A stretch of 64,000 bases of DNA from Pseudomonas brassicacearum subsp. neoaurantiaca (GTDB taxonomy: Bacteria; Pseudomonadota; Gammaproteobacteria; Pseudomonadales; Pseudomonadaceae), in assembly GCF_013608025.1 (NCBI RefSeq), contig NZ_VDLV01000055.1:24884-88883 (forward strand), read 5' to 3'. Below, piece after piece: positions 1 to 7,968 of this stretch (position 1 is the stretch's first letter; each line of letters opens with the position of its first letter). The position numbers were made by a program, and so were the translations under genes. The notes beneath the pieces are model-generated. The model was not told the DNA's origin and did no database searches. It saw only the letters and a list, made by a program, of their open reading frames with translations.

Positions 1-597
1 GCGCGGGCTGTTGGCGCGGAACTGGCCGCCATACAGCGTCAGGCCGTTGATCTCGGTGGAGGTTACCTGGCCACCACGGAAGGTTTGCGGCAGGGAACGG
101 CCGTCGTCGGAGCGGAGGATCGGCAGCACCGGCATCCATTCGCCGACTTTCAGTTCAGTCTTGGAAACCTTGGCTTTCAAGGCCACACCTAAACGACCGA
201 AGTCGTCGGCCGGGCGGCCGTCGTCGTGCACCGGCAGCAATTGGGTGCCCGCCGTGCCGCGACCGCCGTCGAGCTTGATCGAGTAGGTCCCCAGCACGTC
301 CACGCCGAAACCGACCACGCCCTGGGTGAAACCGGACTTGGCATCGAGGATGAAACTCTGGGTCCATTCTTCGGCTTTGCCTTGGGTGGCTCTGTCGTTG
401 ACGAAGTTGCGGTTGAAGTAGGCGTTGCGCAGGTTCAGCGTGGCCTTGGCATCATCGACAAAACCTTCGGCACTGGCCGTCAACGGCATGAATGCCGCCA
501 GGCTGGTGCAGCCGAGCAGGGTCAATACAGGTGTGGAACGGAGAAGGGTACGGCGGCTGGAACGGGTATTGGACGGAAAACGGGCACGTGTGCTCAC
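1..597 (-). CDS. OprD-family outer membrane porin (N-terminal part, cut by window edge)
   Basis: Outer membrane porin of the OprD family, which takes up amino acids, peptides or organic acids. The visible 199 residues start with a basic, hydrophobic export signal ending near TASA, followed by the family's N-terminal hallmark GFVDDAKATLNLRNAYFNRN. Further on come W-x-QSF, GTYSIKLDGG and the LYGGQF strand typical of the family. I chose the GTG at 597 because a TAGGAG ribosome site lies 8 bases upstream and no in-frame ATG precedes the signal sequence. The substrate cannot be told, since the loops that decide it lie outside the window. The divergent neighbour is a RutR-like regulator. Confidence 0.9.
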   Translation of the reverse strand, partial: MSTRARFPSNTRSSRRTLLRSTPVLTLLGCTSLAAFMPLTASAEGFVDDAKATLNLRNAYFNRNFVNDRATQGKAEEWTQSFILDAKSGFTQGVVGFGVDVLGTYSIKLDGGRGTAGTQLLPVHDDGRPADDFGRLGVALKAKVSKTELKVGEWMPVLPILRSDDGRSLPQTFRGGQVTSTEINGLTLYGGQFRANSPR

Positions 598-627
598 TCT
601 GGCGCTCCTACTTTTTGTTGTTTTTAT

Positions 628-650
628 TTGTCATACGTCGTCGTACAACA
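628..650. promoter_or_regulatory. Possible GntR-type operator upstream of the porin
   Basis: An imperfect inverted repeat, TTGTCATACG then CGTACAACA around a short centre, sits 30-50 bases upstream of the porin GTG. TTGT...ACAA half-sites of this kind are seen in operators of FadR-subfamily GntR regulators that often control OprD porins. No GntR gene is visible here, so this is only a suggestion. Confidence 0.3.
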
Positions 651-890
651 TGGCGCAGATTATTTGGTGGTCGCTGTCCGTTGTCAACTGGCCATTATCG
701 GAAATATCCAAGCCGGGGGTGCTTCAAAATGAGGTGTATCAATGGTTGACGGTGGACGGAATCCAGATTGAGGCCCGTTGCGCCGCGAAATTCGCATGTT
801 GGCAAGGGCAAGGGTTCGGTCCAGGTTGTGCGATGACTGGTCTAAGACATTAGTCGAATGGATGGGGTGGAAAGTCCGAGCCGTCATTCT

Positions 891-918
891 GTGGCGAGGG
901 GATAAATCCCCTCGCCAC
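891..918. repeat. REP-like palindrome, compact single element
   Basis: A 13-bp arm, GTGGCGAGGGGAT, is followed by two bases and its exact complement. It has the same sequence core as the long paired repeats at 36730, 45746 and 61092, but the two arms are fused without a spacer. The rest of 598-1024 shows no gene. Confidence 0.85.
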
Positions 919-1024
919 GACCGTGCCTGCTTCTTAGGTTGCAGGAATAAGGGGCAGGGCTCGTTGGTGTTATCGACAGTAGGTGAATGCTAGTCTTGGC
1001 CAACGCTGTCGTCAGGGAGCCCTC

Positions 1025-1645
1025 ATGGGCAATCACAAGATCGAGATTCGTCGCAGTAACGTCGAAAAAATTCTGTTGGCCGCCGAGAAGGTCTTCGCCG
1101 AAAAGGGCTTCGGCAGTACCACCATGGCCGACATCGCCGCTGAAGCACAACTGCCGCGTTCCAATCTGCACTATTACTTCAGTACCAAAAATGAGTTGTA
1201 CAGCGCCGTGTTGTTCGACCTGTTGGACGTCTGGAAGCAGGACGCCTTGTGCTTCGAGATGTTCGACGACCCACGCGTCGTGCTCAGCAGTTATATCCGC
1301 GCCAAGATGAACCACTCCCGCAGCCGGCCCCATGGCTCGAAGATCTGGGCCAACGAAGTGATCCACGGTGCGCCGACCCTGGGGCAAGCGCTGGATGCGA
1401 GCCTCTACGACTGGGCCAAGATGAAGGAAGCGAAGATCCGCCAGTGGGTGGAAGACAAACGCATCCTGCCGGTGGAGCCGTCCAGCCTGCTCTACATGAT
1501 CTGGGCTTCGACACAGCACTACGCCGACTTCGACCATCAGATCAACATCCTCAACGATCACCAGCCGCTGTCCGACATGCAATTCGAACGGGCGGTGCAG
1601 ACGGTCACCAGCGTGATCTTGCGGGGGATAGGGTTGCAGCCTTGA
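1025..1645 (+). CDS. TetR-family regulator, RutR-like
   Basis: Transcriptional regulator of 206 residues. Residues about 14-58 form the TetR DNA-binding domain (TTMADIAAEA, then LHYYFSTKNEL). The C-terminal ligand domain carries MIWASTQHYADF, a segment characteristic of RutR, the pyrimidine-responsive repressor of uracil degradation, and of its paralogues. ATG 1025 is chosen because GGGAGC lies just upstream and the family's N-terminus fits; an upstream ATG at 983 would add 14 unlike residues. No rut genes are nearby, so the ligand may differ from uracil. It is followed 55 bases later by an NTF2-like gene and lies divergent from the porin; either could be its target. Confidence 0.85.
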   Translation: MGNHKIEIRRSNVEKILLAAEKVFAEKGFGSTTMADIAAEAQLPRSNLHYYFSTKNELYSAVLFDLLDVWKQDALCFEMFDDPRVVLSSYIRAKMNHSRSRPHGSKIWANEVIHGAPTLGQALDASLYDWAKMKEAKIRQWVEDKRILPVEPSSLLYMIWASTQHYADFDHQINILNDHQPLSDMQFERAVQTVTSVILRGIGLQP

Positions 1646-1700
1646 GGTCTTTGCCGTTGACTGTGATGCAGGGTCAACCTCAACCACGGAGGCTCTCGAA

Positions 1701-2102
1701 ATGGACCTGGCCGAGCAATACCGCAACTACATCGCCTGCCTGAACGCACGTTGCTGGCAGGACCTGGGCAACTTCGTCGACGACAACGTGCAGTACAACG
1801 GCAAATCGGTGGGGCTGGCAGGCTACCGGGCGATGCTGGAAAACGATGTGAGCACCATCGCCGACTTGCGTTTCAATATCGACCTGCTGGTCGTCGAACC
1901 GCCGAATGTGGCGAGTCGGTTGCTGTTCGATTGCTCGCCGCGTGGACGATTCCTGGAACTGGAAACCCACGGCCGGCGGATTCGATTTTCCGAGAACGTG
2001 TTTTATACCTTCGAAGGCGGAAAAATCGTTCGGGTGTGGTCGGTGATCGACAAGGCTGCGGTGGAGGCTGCGCTGCAACGCGAAGGCCCTTGCGAGGAGT
2101 AA
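1701..2102 (+). CDS. NTF2-like / SnoaL-family protein
   Basis: Protein of 133 residues with the small alpha-beta cone fold of the NTF2/SnoaL superfamily. It has an N-terminal helix pair (MDLAEQYRNYIACLNARCW), the middle strand motif GLAGYRAML, and the closing strands FYTFEGGKIVRVWSVIDK, which are diagnostic of SnoaL-like proteins. Such proteins may be isomerases, cyclases or binding proteins, and nothing here fixes a substrate. A GGAGG-like site lies 10 bases before ATG 1701. It is probably co-transcribed with the preceding RutR-like gene. Confidence 0.75.
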   Translation: MDLAEQYRNYIACLNARCWQDLGNFVDDNVQYNGKSVGLAGYRAMLENDVSTIADLRFNIDLLVVEPPNVASRLLFDCSPRGRFLELETHGRRIRFSENVFYTFEGGKIVRVWSVIDKAAVEAALQREGPCEE

Positions 2103-2130
2103 CGCGGTTCACTTGGGGTCGCCTAAACAC

Positions 2131-2265
2131 CTGTGGCGAGGGAGCTTGCTCCCGCTCGGCTGCGAAGCGGCCGTAAAACCGATGAATGCGGTGTATCTGA
2201 AGCTCCGCATCCGGCAGTTTTGGGGGCGCTTCGCGACCCAGCGGGAGCAAGCTCCCTCGCCACGG
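2131..2265. repeat. Paired REP/REPIN-like element, GAGCTTGCTC core
   Basis: Two arms in inverted orientation about 80 bases apart. The left arm begins GTGGCGAGGGAGCTTGCTCC and continues CGGCTGCGAAGCGGCC; the right arm is its near-complement. It fills most of the gap between two convergent genes. This class recurs at 51236 and, as a single arm, at 34548. Confidence 0.9.
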
Positions 2266-2348
2266 GGTATCGTTTTTCCTAAGTGAACAGCATTTATTCC
2301 GAAGAAGGGCCTTGAGCTTCTACAGCGATAACGTCCGCTATCGAGCTC

Positions 2349-3302
2349 TTATTCCTTGAGGAACGTCAGCAGGTCCTGGTTAAGGCGATCCTTGTGCGTC
2401 TCGGTCAGGCCGTGCGGCGCGCCAGGGTAGACGATCAGTCGAGCACCCTTGATCAGGGCTGCCGAGGCCCGGCCCGCGGCGTCAATGGGCACGATCTGGT
2501 CGTCGTCGCCGTGAATCACCAGCGTCGGCACGTCGAACTTCTTCAAGTCGCCGCGGAAGTCTGTCGCCGAGAACGCCGCGATCGAGTCATAGGTGTTCTT
2601 GGCGCCGCCTTGCATGCCTTGCGCCCAGAACGACTGGATCGAACCTTGGGACGGCTTGGCGCCCTTGCGGTTGTAGCCGTAGAACGGGCCGGAGGCGATG
2701 TCCAGGTACAGTTGCGAACGGTTCTCCTGGGAGGCTTTGCGCAATCCGTCGAACACCGCGATCGGCAAGCCGCCAGGGTTGGTGTCGGTCTTGAGCATCA
2801 GTGGCGGGACCGAGGACACCAGCACGGCTTTCTTGACGCGGCTGGTGCCGTGGCGACCGATATAGCGAGCCACTTCGCCGCCTCCGGTCGAGAAGCCGAC
2901 CAAGGTCACGTCCTTCAGGTCCAGCGCCTCGATCACCGCTGCCAGGTCGTCGGCGTAGTGATCCATGTCGTTGCCTTCCCACGGCTGGCTGGAACGGCCA
3001 TGACCGCGACGGTCGTGGGCGATGACGCGATAGCCCTTGGAGGCGAGGAACATCATTTGCCCTTCCCAGCTATCGGAGTCCAGCGGCCAGCCGTGGCTGA
3101 AGGTGACGACCTGGCCGTTGCGCGGGCCCCAATCCTTGTAATAGAGCTGCACGCCATCCTTCGTGGTGATGTAGCTGGCGGACTGCACAACGCTGCCGAC
3201 CGCGGAGGCGCTGGCGCCGGCCTGGACGGGGGTGGCCGCTTCTGCGCCGAGGGTGGCCAAGGCCAGGGTGGCGATAGCGAGGGTGCGGTTGAATGTGTTC
3301 AT
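2349..3302 (-). CDS. Exported alpha/beta hydrolase (chloroperoxidase/arylesterase-like)
   Basis: Hydrolase of 317 residues in the non-haem chloroperoxidase/arylesterase branch of the alpha/beta-hydrolase fold. The order is a signal peptide (residues 1-22), FSHGWPLDSDSW for the oxyanion region, HDRRGHGRSSQPW, the nucleophile elbow GFSTGGGE with Ser138, Asp268 in HGDDDQIVP, and His297 in GAPHGL. These make a complete Ser-Asp-His triad. Start ATG 3302 has GGAGAG 8 bases upstream; an ATG at 3317 would put extra residues before the signal. The family hydrolyses esters and can form peracids; the natural substrate is unknown. It is likely periplasmic or secreted and monocistronic. Confidence 0.87.
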   Translation of the reverse strand: MNTFNRTLAIATLALATLGAEAATPVQAGASASAVGSVVQSASYITTKDGVQLYYKDWGPRNGQVVTFSHGWPLDSDSWEGQMMFLASKGYRVIAHDRRGHGRSSQPWEGNDMDHYADDLAAVIEALDLKDVTLVGFSTGGGEVARYIGRHGTSRVKKAVLVSSVPPLMLKTDTNPGGLPIAVFDGLRKASQENRSQLYLDIASGPFYGYNRKGAKPSQGSIQSFWAQGMQGGAKNTYDSIAAFSATDFRGDLKKFDVPTLVIHGDDDQIVPIDAAGRASAALIKGARLIVYPGAPHGLTETHKDRLNQDLLTFLKE

Positions 3303-3448
3303 CGTTTCTCTCTCCATAAGGGACGGTTTGATCTGCCGGGATCGTCGTCGATCGCGTTGGTGGGCAGATTAGAGAGGGCGAAGCGCAACGAGAACGGCGC
3401 TGGCATCGATAGCAACTATAGGGATATCAGATACCTGCGTTTTTGATC

Positions 3449-3540
3449 GTGGCGAGGGAGCTTGCCCGGTCGGCCCTGTAGGCGCTGGCGAAGCCTCGGG
3501 CCGCGTTCGGACGATCTTTTGATGTTGATCTTTCGCTTGA
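3449..3540. repeat. Repeat fragments (partial REP arm plus a second dispersed motif)
   Basis: GTGGCGAGGGAGCTTGCCCG is a truncated REP arm with no partner. Directly after it, from about 3474, runs GGCGCTGGCGAAGCCTCGGG and then GATCTTTTGATGTTGATC, which resembles another dispersed Pseudomonas intergenic repeat. Both lie between two minus-strand genes. Confidence 0.55.
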
Positions 3541-3544
3541 GCAA

Positions 3545-3778
3545 TCAACCAAACGAAGGCATCGGCCCCAGCGAGTGGAGAATCCAAGTGACTGCGGCGA
3601 TGGCGATGAGCACCGCCGCCAGCAAGCCGATAAACAGCCATTTGACGACTTTCAGCCACTTCGATGGCCCGGCGCTCGGGGCGAAGGTTTCGATCGCGTG
3701 ACTCATGGCCTCGGCGCAAAATGTGCACTCGCCGTTGTCAGCCAGAATAAGGGTTCCGCAGTGATCACAATTCTTCAT
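3545..3778 (-). CDS. Small zinc-ribbon membrane protein
   Basis: Protein of 77 residues. The N-terminus has CDHCG and CTFCAEA, two CxxC pairs 13 residues apart that would bind one zinc ion. A single hydrophobic helix (about residues 44-68, WLFIGLLAAVLIAIAAVTWIL) follows. The likely topology is a cytoplasmic zinc ribbon anchored in the inner membrane. I do not recognise a named family or function. Confidence 0.65.
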   Translation of the reverse strand: MKNCDHCGTLILADNGECTFCAEAMSHAIETFAPSAGPSKWLKVVKWLFIGLLAAVLIAIAAVTWILHSLGPMPSFG

Positions 3779-3835
3779 GTTATGCCTAGGCCGGAAGACG
3801 CTTGTTCGACGGCGAACCGTCGCCGCACCTGATGC

Positions 3836-4636
3836 TCAGTATTTATAGACGATGCCCAGCCTGCCCATGATTTCCATGGCATTGACCAGGCCCAAGCCGT
3901 TCATGGGCAGACAGGCAAACGCCTGGTACTCATCGAAGTGGGTGCCGATGGCCAGCAACTTCAAATCGTGGGCTTCCAATCGTGCGTTGAAATACTGCAG
4001 CAACGCCCGTTCCCAATCGTTGGCGCGGTTGACCGCAGCGACGGTTTTGCTGTCAGGGGTGGGGATTTCGATGCCCAGTTCCCGGAGCGGGGCGAGGGCG
4101 TTGATGGCGTGGACGCCTGACAGCGACCACTCCTTCCACTCGAACTCAGCCAAGCGATGGGCCTCGGCCAGTGCCGATCGCAGTTGCGTCCACGCCCAGT
4201 CCCACTGGCCATTGGCGGCGGGCATGTTGTCGATCAGCGCTTGGGCATGCGTCTCGTCGAACAGGCAATCGAACAGGTCCGCCAGCGTGTCGGCCGGATC
4301 CGGTCCAGGCCCTTGCTCCAGGGAGCCCAAGTCATGGCTCAAACGCTGCCAAAGACTGGCCAGTTCCGTCCAGTCGTCTTCATCCATGTCGGCATCGATC
4401 ACCTGCGCCTTATGGCCGCGGTGGTAATTGTCCAGCCGCGTCTTGTGAACCAGGACAGCTCCCTCGACGACGCTGACTCCATAGCTGCTGTGGTCCAGGT
4501 AGTTGGTCTGGAAAACGATGCGGTCAGCAAAGATGTCATGCACGAGGCTTTCCTCGGCATCGAAATAAGCCGCGCCCTCGAGCGTGCCGTGAGCAGTGGT
4601 GATGCGTTGCAGCGACAGGGGATCGATGGGGATCAA
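3836..4636 (-). CDS. Conserved hypothetical protein, 266 aa
   Basis: Soluble acidic protein without signal or membrane segments. It is rich in Trp and Asp (DEDDWTELASLW, QWDWAWTQLRS, EWKEWSLSG) and ends MEIMGRLGIVYKY. Codon use is typical of the region, and the open frame spans a long high-coding-potential stretch, so it is a real gene. The only plausible start near the 5' end is TTG 4636, 4 bases after the stop of the DUF2986 gene, with GAGAG about 8 bases upstream. The tight spacing suggests an operon. I do not recognise the function. Confidence 0.65.
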   Translation of the reverse strand: MIPIDPLSLQRITTAHGTLEGAAYFDAEESLVHDIFADRIVFQTNYLDHSSYGVSVVEGAVLVHKTRLDNYHRGHKAQVIDADMDEDDWTELASLWQRLSHDLGSLEQGPGPDPADTLADLFDCLFDETHAQALIDNMPAANGQWDWAWTQLRSALAEAHRLAEFEWKEWSLSGVHAINALAPLRELGIEIPTPDSKTVAAVNRANDWERALLQYFNARLEAHDLKLLAIGTHFDEYQAFACLPMNGLGLVNAMEIMGRLGIVYKY

Positions 4637-4640
4637 GGAA

Positions 4641-4802
4641 TCAACTCTCGGAGGAAGCGACCACGTCAGGGTTGGCTTCAGCCGCCAGTTTCAAACGGTC
4701 GGCTTTGCTGATGTACCTGTCCTTGCTCTTGGGCGCCAGTTTGGCGCTGGCCTTCTTTGCGTTGGCCTTGAGCAGCTGGTTTATCTTTTTACGGCGATTC
4801 AT
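4641..4802 (-). CDS. DUF2986 small basic protein
   Basis: Protein of 53 residues, very basic: MNRRKKINQLLKANAKKASA, then KSKDRYISKADRLKLAAEA. The order of these segments matches the DUF2986 family, small lysine-rich proteins of gammaproteobacteria with no assigned function. ATG 4802 is the only start; the gene stops 4 bases before the next gene. Confidence 0.75.
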   Translation of the reverse strand: MNRRKKINQLLKANAKKASAKLAPKSKDRYISKADRLKLAAEANPDVVASSES

Positions 4803-4865
4803 GTTTTTACCCGAATGAAGAGTGACGGCTGTCTGTTTTGAAAGGCACCGTGATCAATCTGTATT

Positions 4866-5321
4866 CTAAACATTATGGCTCTTCAGGAAACGCTGTTCAT
4901 GATCCGCATTCGGCAGCAGGCACGTGTCGTATTTGCCGAAAAGCCGATAACGATTCAGCGCGATGCGGTCGTAGGCCCAGTCCCGCAGCGGACGAGGGAC
5001 GAGGCGCAGCCAAGTCAACGGCTGCCAGCGAGCGGGCAACTGTGACACGACCTCGAAGAAGGCATCCGAGCGTTCCCAATAATGCCGGTCGCGAATCACC
5101 GCCATTGTGTCGAATTGATCCACCGGCAAACCCGCCCACGCCAGCAGGGCCTGGCCTTCAGGCGACTGCACCGCCGCCAGTCGAACCCGTCGCTGCCGAT
5201 CATGGCGTATCAGGAACTTCGCCCAGCCATTGCAGAGCTTGCAGACGCCGTCGAACAAAACCACCGTTTCGCCTGGCTTGAGCAGCGGCGCGGGGGAAGG
5301 TCGGGTTTTTGAGGCTGGCAT
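4866..5321 (-). CDS. DCC-family thiol-disulfide oxidoreductase
   Basis: Protein of 151 residues of the DCC family (DUF393). The family signature FDGVCKLCNGW (residues about 24-34) carries the Asp-x-x-Cys-x-x-Cys redox motif. WLRLVPRPLRDWAYDRIALNRY and the RLFGKYDTC segment near the C-terminus are also typical. ATG 5321 is preferred, with AGGA 8 bases upstream; the open frame runs back to 5474 but that stretch is unlike the family. It probably acts as a thioredoxin-like protein; no substrate is known. Confidence 0.85.
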   Translation of the reverse strand: MPASKTRPSPAPLLKPGETVVLFDGVCKLCNGWAKFLIRHDRQRRVRLAAVQSPEGQALLAWAGLPVDQFDTMAVIRDRHYWERSDAFFEVVSQLPARWQPLTWLRLVPRPLRDWAYDRIALNRYRLFGKYDTCLLPNADHEQRFLKSHNV

Positions 5322-5864
5322 GCGGGTGGTCCTGGGATTTGGATAGGTTGGGATCATACCGACTGGAACCAGGTACTGCTGTGTTACGTTCTGTATCATT
5401 GTCTGATGGTATTCGGCATACCTGAATGTCGCGCCGTTTCCCCGCATCGCTCTAAGCTGCCGCTTCCAATCCATTCAATCCATTTGGCCGATTTATTGCA
5501 GTCTTCAAAATAGCGATTCCCTTGAGACTCACCCCAATGATCCGGCCCTCGTCACGATTTGATAACGCCCCTGGTCGCCACCTGTTCAGTGCAGGTGGTT
5601 CGGCTCGCGCGTTGCCGAGTGGCGCCATGAAGGTCTTTCTTCGTCGGTCCGTTTCACCATCTCCCGTTGTCCTCCAACGACTCCCGGCCTGCGTTGCCGC
5701 CAAGCAGAACGGTTTCTGGCAGATAGTCAGCTAACCCTTTTCCGAGCGTTTGACGCGTCCTGCGCCATGCCTGCTCCAGCAGGCGTGCCGCCTGTCTTTA
5801 TCCGCTGAGCCGTTGGCAAGCCGTTGTTGCGCTTGCCGGGGAAGCTGCACCCGGAAGAACGTTG
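5322..5864. other. Intergenic region without a convincing gene
   Basis: About 540 bases between divergent genes. The frames open here (for example 5452-5703 minus and 5522-5734 plus) are arginine-rich translations without family resemblance or ribosome sites. A short hairpin, GGTAT-TCGGC-ATACC, occurs near 5408-5422. The region presumably holds promoters for the DCC gene and for the hydrolase/permease pair. Confidence 0.5.
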
Positions 5865-6539
5865 ATGAACACTGAAACTGCAATTTTGCTGGTCGATCTG
5901 CAAAAAGAAGATCAATTTGCGCTCGCGCGATTCGAGCAAGTGATCAAGAACGCCGCATCGGTCATCGATGCCGCTCGTAGCCTGAACATTCCGTTGTTCT
6001 ACACGCGACATATCAATGATGCCCATGGCTGCGACTTGATGTTGGGTGAGCCGGTCGATGGATTGGGCCGGCCTACCACTTATCTGGCCGGGACCGCTGC
6101 TGTCGAGATTCTCGATGAGCTTGCGCCCCGGGCCGGCGATGTCGTGATCGACAAGCATCGCTACAGCGCTTTCCACGGCACTCGGCTGGCCCAGATGCTG
6201 GGCCGCAGGGGCATCAAGCGTTTGGTGGTGATGGGCGTGCTGACCGATGTGTGCGTCATGACCAGCGTGTTCGATGCGTATCAGCGCGATTTTCAAGTCA
6301 CCGTCGTGGCCGACGCCTGCACCGCGACCACCACGGCCGCGCACTACTCGGCATTGATGATTCTTTCCAACTGGATCTACGGGCTGGAGATTTTCTCTGC
6401 GCAGCAGTTGCTGCGACGTTGGTGGAACCAGCCAGCGGTCTCGCTCCACACCGCGACGCCCGACCATCTCGCCTTCCTGCCAGAAGCGTTCGTAGAGGCC
6501 ATCGAGCATCTCGAAAGCCGTCTCGTCAACGAACGCTAA
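5865..6539 (+). CDS. Isochorismatase-like cysteine hydrolase
   Basis: Enzyme of 224 residues of the cysteine hydrolase superfamily (isochorismatase, nicotinamidase, N-carbamoylsarcosine amidase). The triad is visible: Asp11 in LLVDLQ, Lys97 in VIDKHRYSAF, and Cys130 in GVLTDVCVMTS, which carries the usual cis-peptide context before the Cys. Start ATG 5865 has GGAAG 7 bases upstream; a TTG three bases earlier is less likely. The gene ends 15 bases before an NCS1 permease, so the two probably form an operon that imports and cleaves one amide or carbamoyl compound, perhaps from nucleobase or hydantoin breakdown. The exact substrate is inference. Confidence 0.85.
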   Translation: MNTETAILLVDLQKEDQFALARFEQVIKNAASVIDAARSLNIPLFYTRHINDAHGCDLMLGEPVDGLGRPTTYLAGTAAVEILDELAPRAGDVVIDKHRYSAFHGTRLAQMLGRRGIKRLVVMGVLTDVCVMTSVFDAYQRDFQVTVVADACTATTTAAHYSALMILSNWIYGLEIFSAQQLLRRWWNQPAVSLHTATPDHLAFLPEAFVEAIEHLESRLVNER

Positions 6540-6554
6540 TCGGAGAGAACAATC

Positions 6555-7916
6555 ATGAAAGTTGAAAACAGAAGCATTGATTTCATCCCCGAAGACGAAC
6601 GTTATGGCGAGCCTCGCTCATTGTTCTTCGTCTGGTTTGGCGCCAACGCCAACATCACCACGGTGGCCGCCGGCGTATTGCCGATCAGCCTGGGCCTCAA
6701 CCTGTTCTGGAGCGTGCTCTCAATCCTTGTCGGCTCCATGATCGGCGCGATCTTCATGGCTTCGCATTCCGCCCAAGGGCCGCGACTGGGCATCCCGCAG
6801 ATGATTCAGAGTCGGGCGCAATTCGGGGTGTTTGGCGCCATTGTCCCGCTGCTGTTCGTGATGCTGATCTACCTGGGCTTTTTCGTCAGCAACACGCTGT
6901 TGGCGGCCCAGGCCGTCGCGACGGCAAGCCCATTCAGCAACGAAGTGAACATCGTCCTGCTCGGCGTGGTGTGCTTCCTGGTGGCCTTGGTCGGCTACCG
7001 GTTCATCCATCGCTTCCAGAAGATCCTTTCGCTGGTGTCCATCGCGGTCTTCGGTTTCGCCACTGTTCTGTCCCTTGCGTTGCCCATCGAACCCGGACAG
7101 TGGACACCGCAAGGGTTCAGCCTGGTGAGTTTCCTGGCCTCAGTGAGCATTTCGGTGACTTGGCAATTGTCCTACGCGCCGTACGTTGCCGATTACTCGC
7201 GTTATCTACCGACCCGCACGTCCACTCGCCAGGTGTTCTGGTACAGCTACTTGGGGACGGTTATCGGCGGCAGTTGGATGATGGTGCTGGGCGCGATGCT
7301 GGCCAAGGGCGTGGCCGGGTTCTCGGATAACGTTGGCTTGAACCTGGTCGGGCTCGTGGGCGGAGGGACGCTGTTGATGTTCGGTTTCGTGCTGTACGGG
7401 CAGGTTGCGATCAACGTGTTCAACCTGTACGGCGCGTTCATGTCCACCGTGACGGTGGTCGAGCCCTATGCGCAACTCAAGGTCACGCCGCTTGTACGCG
7501 CGGGGTTCATGTTGATCATCTGCGCCGCCGCGACCGGTTTGTGCACCCTGGCCCAGAATGACTTTTTGCAGTTCTTCCTGAACTTCATCTTCTTCATGAG
7601 CTACTTCCTGATTCCCTGGACGGCTATCAACCTGGTGGACTACTACGCCTTGCGAAAAGGTGTCTATCGGATCGCGGATATCTTCGACGCGGACGGTATT
7701 TATGGTCGAGTGAACTGGATCGCGGTCAGTGTATTCCTGATCACCATCGTGCTTGAAATCCCGTTCATGAGTACTTCGTTGTACACCGGTCCCGTTGCCA
7801 GTGCCTTGCAAGGAATCGATCTTGCCTGGGTCGTCGGCTTGCTGATTCCAGCCGGTGCCTATTACGGGTTGATGAGCCGCTATAGAGGTTCCATGACGGC
7901 GGCCGTCGAGAGTTGA
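6555..7916 (+). CDS. NCS1-family nucleobase/cation symporter
   Basis: Inner-membrane transporter of 453 residues and about 12 helices, belonging to the purine/cytosine permease (NCS1) family. Near the N-terminus the segment FVWFGANANITTVAAGVLPI matches the conserved substrate-site helix of CodB-like members, and GPRLGIPQMIQSRAQFG is the family's loop signature. It would take up a nucleobase, allantoin, hydantoin or related compound with a cation. AGAGAACA lies before ATG 6555. Together with the upstream cysteine hydrolase it makes a two-gene uptake and hydrolysis unit. Confidence 0.9.
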   Translation: MKVENRSIDFIPEDERYGEPRSLFFVWFGANANITTVAAGVLPISLGLNLFWSVLSILVGSMIGAIFMASHSAQGPRLGIPQMIQSRAQFGVFGAIVPLLFVMLIYLGFFVSNTLLAAQAVATASPFSNEVNIVLLGVVCFLVALVGYRFIHRFQKILSLVSIAVFGFATVLSLALPIEPGQWTPQGFSLVSFLASVSISVTWQLSYAPYVADYSRYLPTRTSTRQVFWYSYLGTVIGGSWMMVLGAMLAKGVAGFSDNVGLNLVGLVGGGTLLMFGFVLYGQVAINVFNLYGAFMSTVTVVEPYAQLKVTPLVRAGFMLIICAAATGLCTLAQNDFLQFFLNFIFFMSYFLIPWTAINLVDYYALRKGVYRIADIFDADGIYGRVNWIAVSVFLITIVLEIPFMSTSLYTGPVASALQGIDLAWVVGLLIPAGAYYGLMSRYRGSMTAAVES

Positions 7917-7968
7917 CGGCGAGCGATGATGCCTTGGGTTTTCAACGCAGTGATTGCCCAAGGCAGCA

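Noticed and set aside
5452..5734. Overlapping small ORFs in the 5322-5864 gap
   Set aside because: Neither strand shows a ribosome site or recognisable protein; Arg/Pro/Ser-rich composition suggests chance frames.
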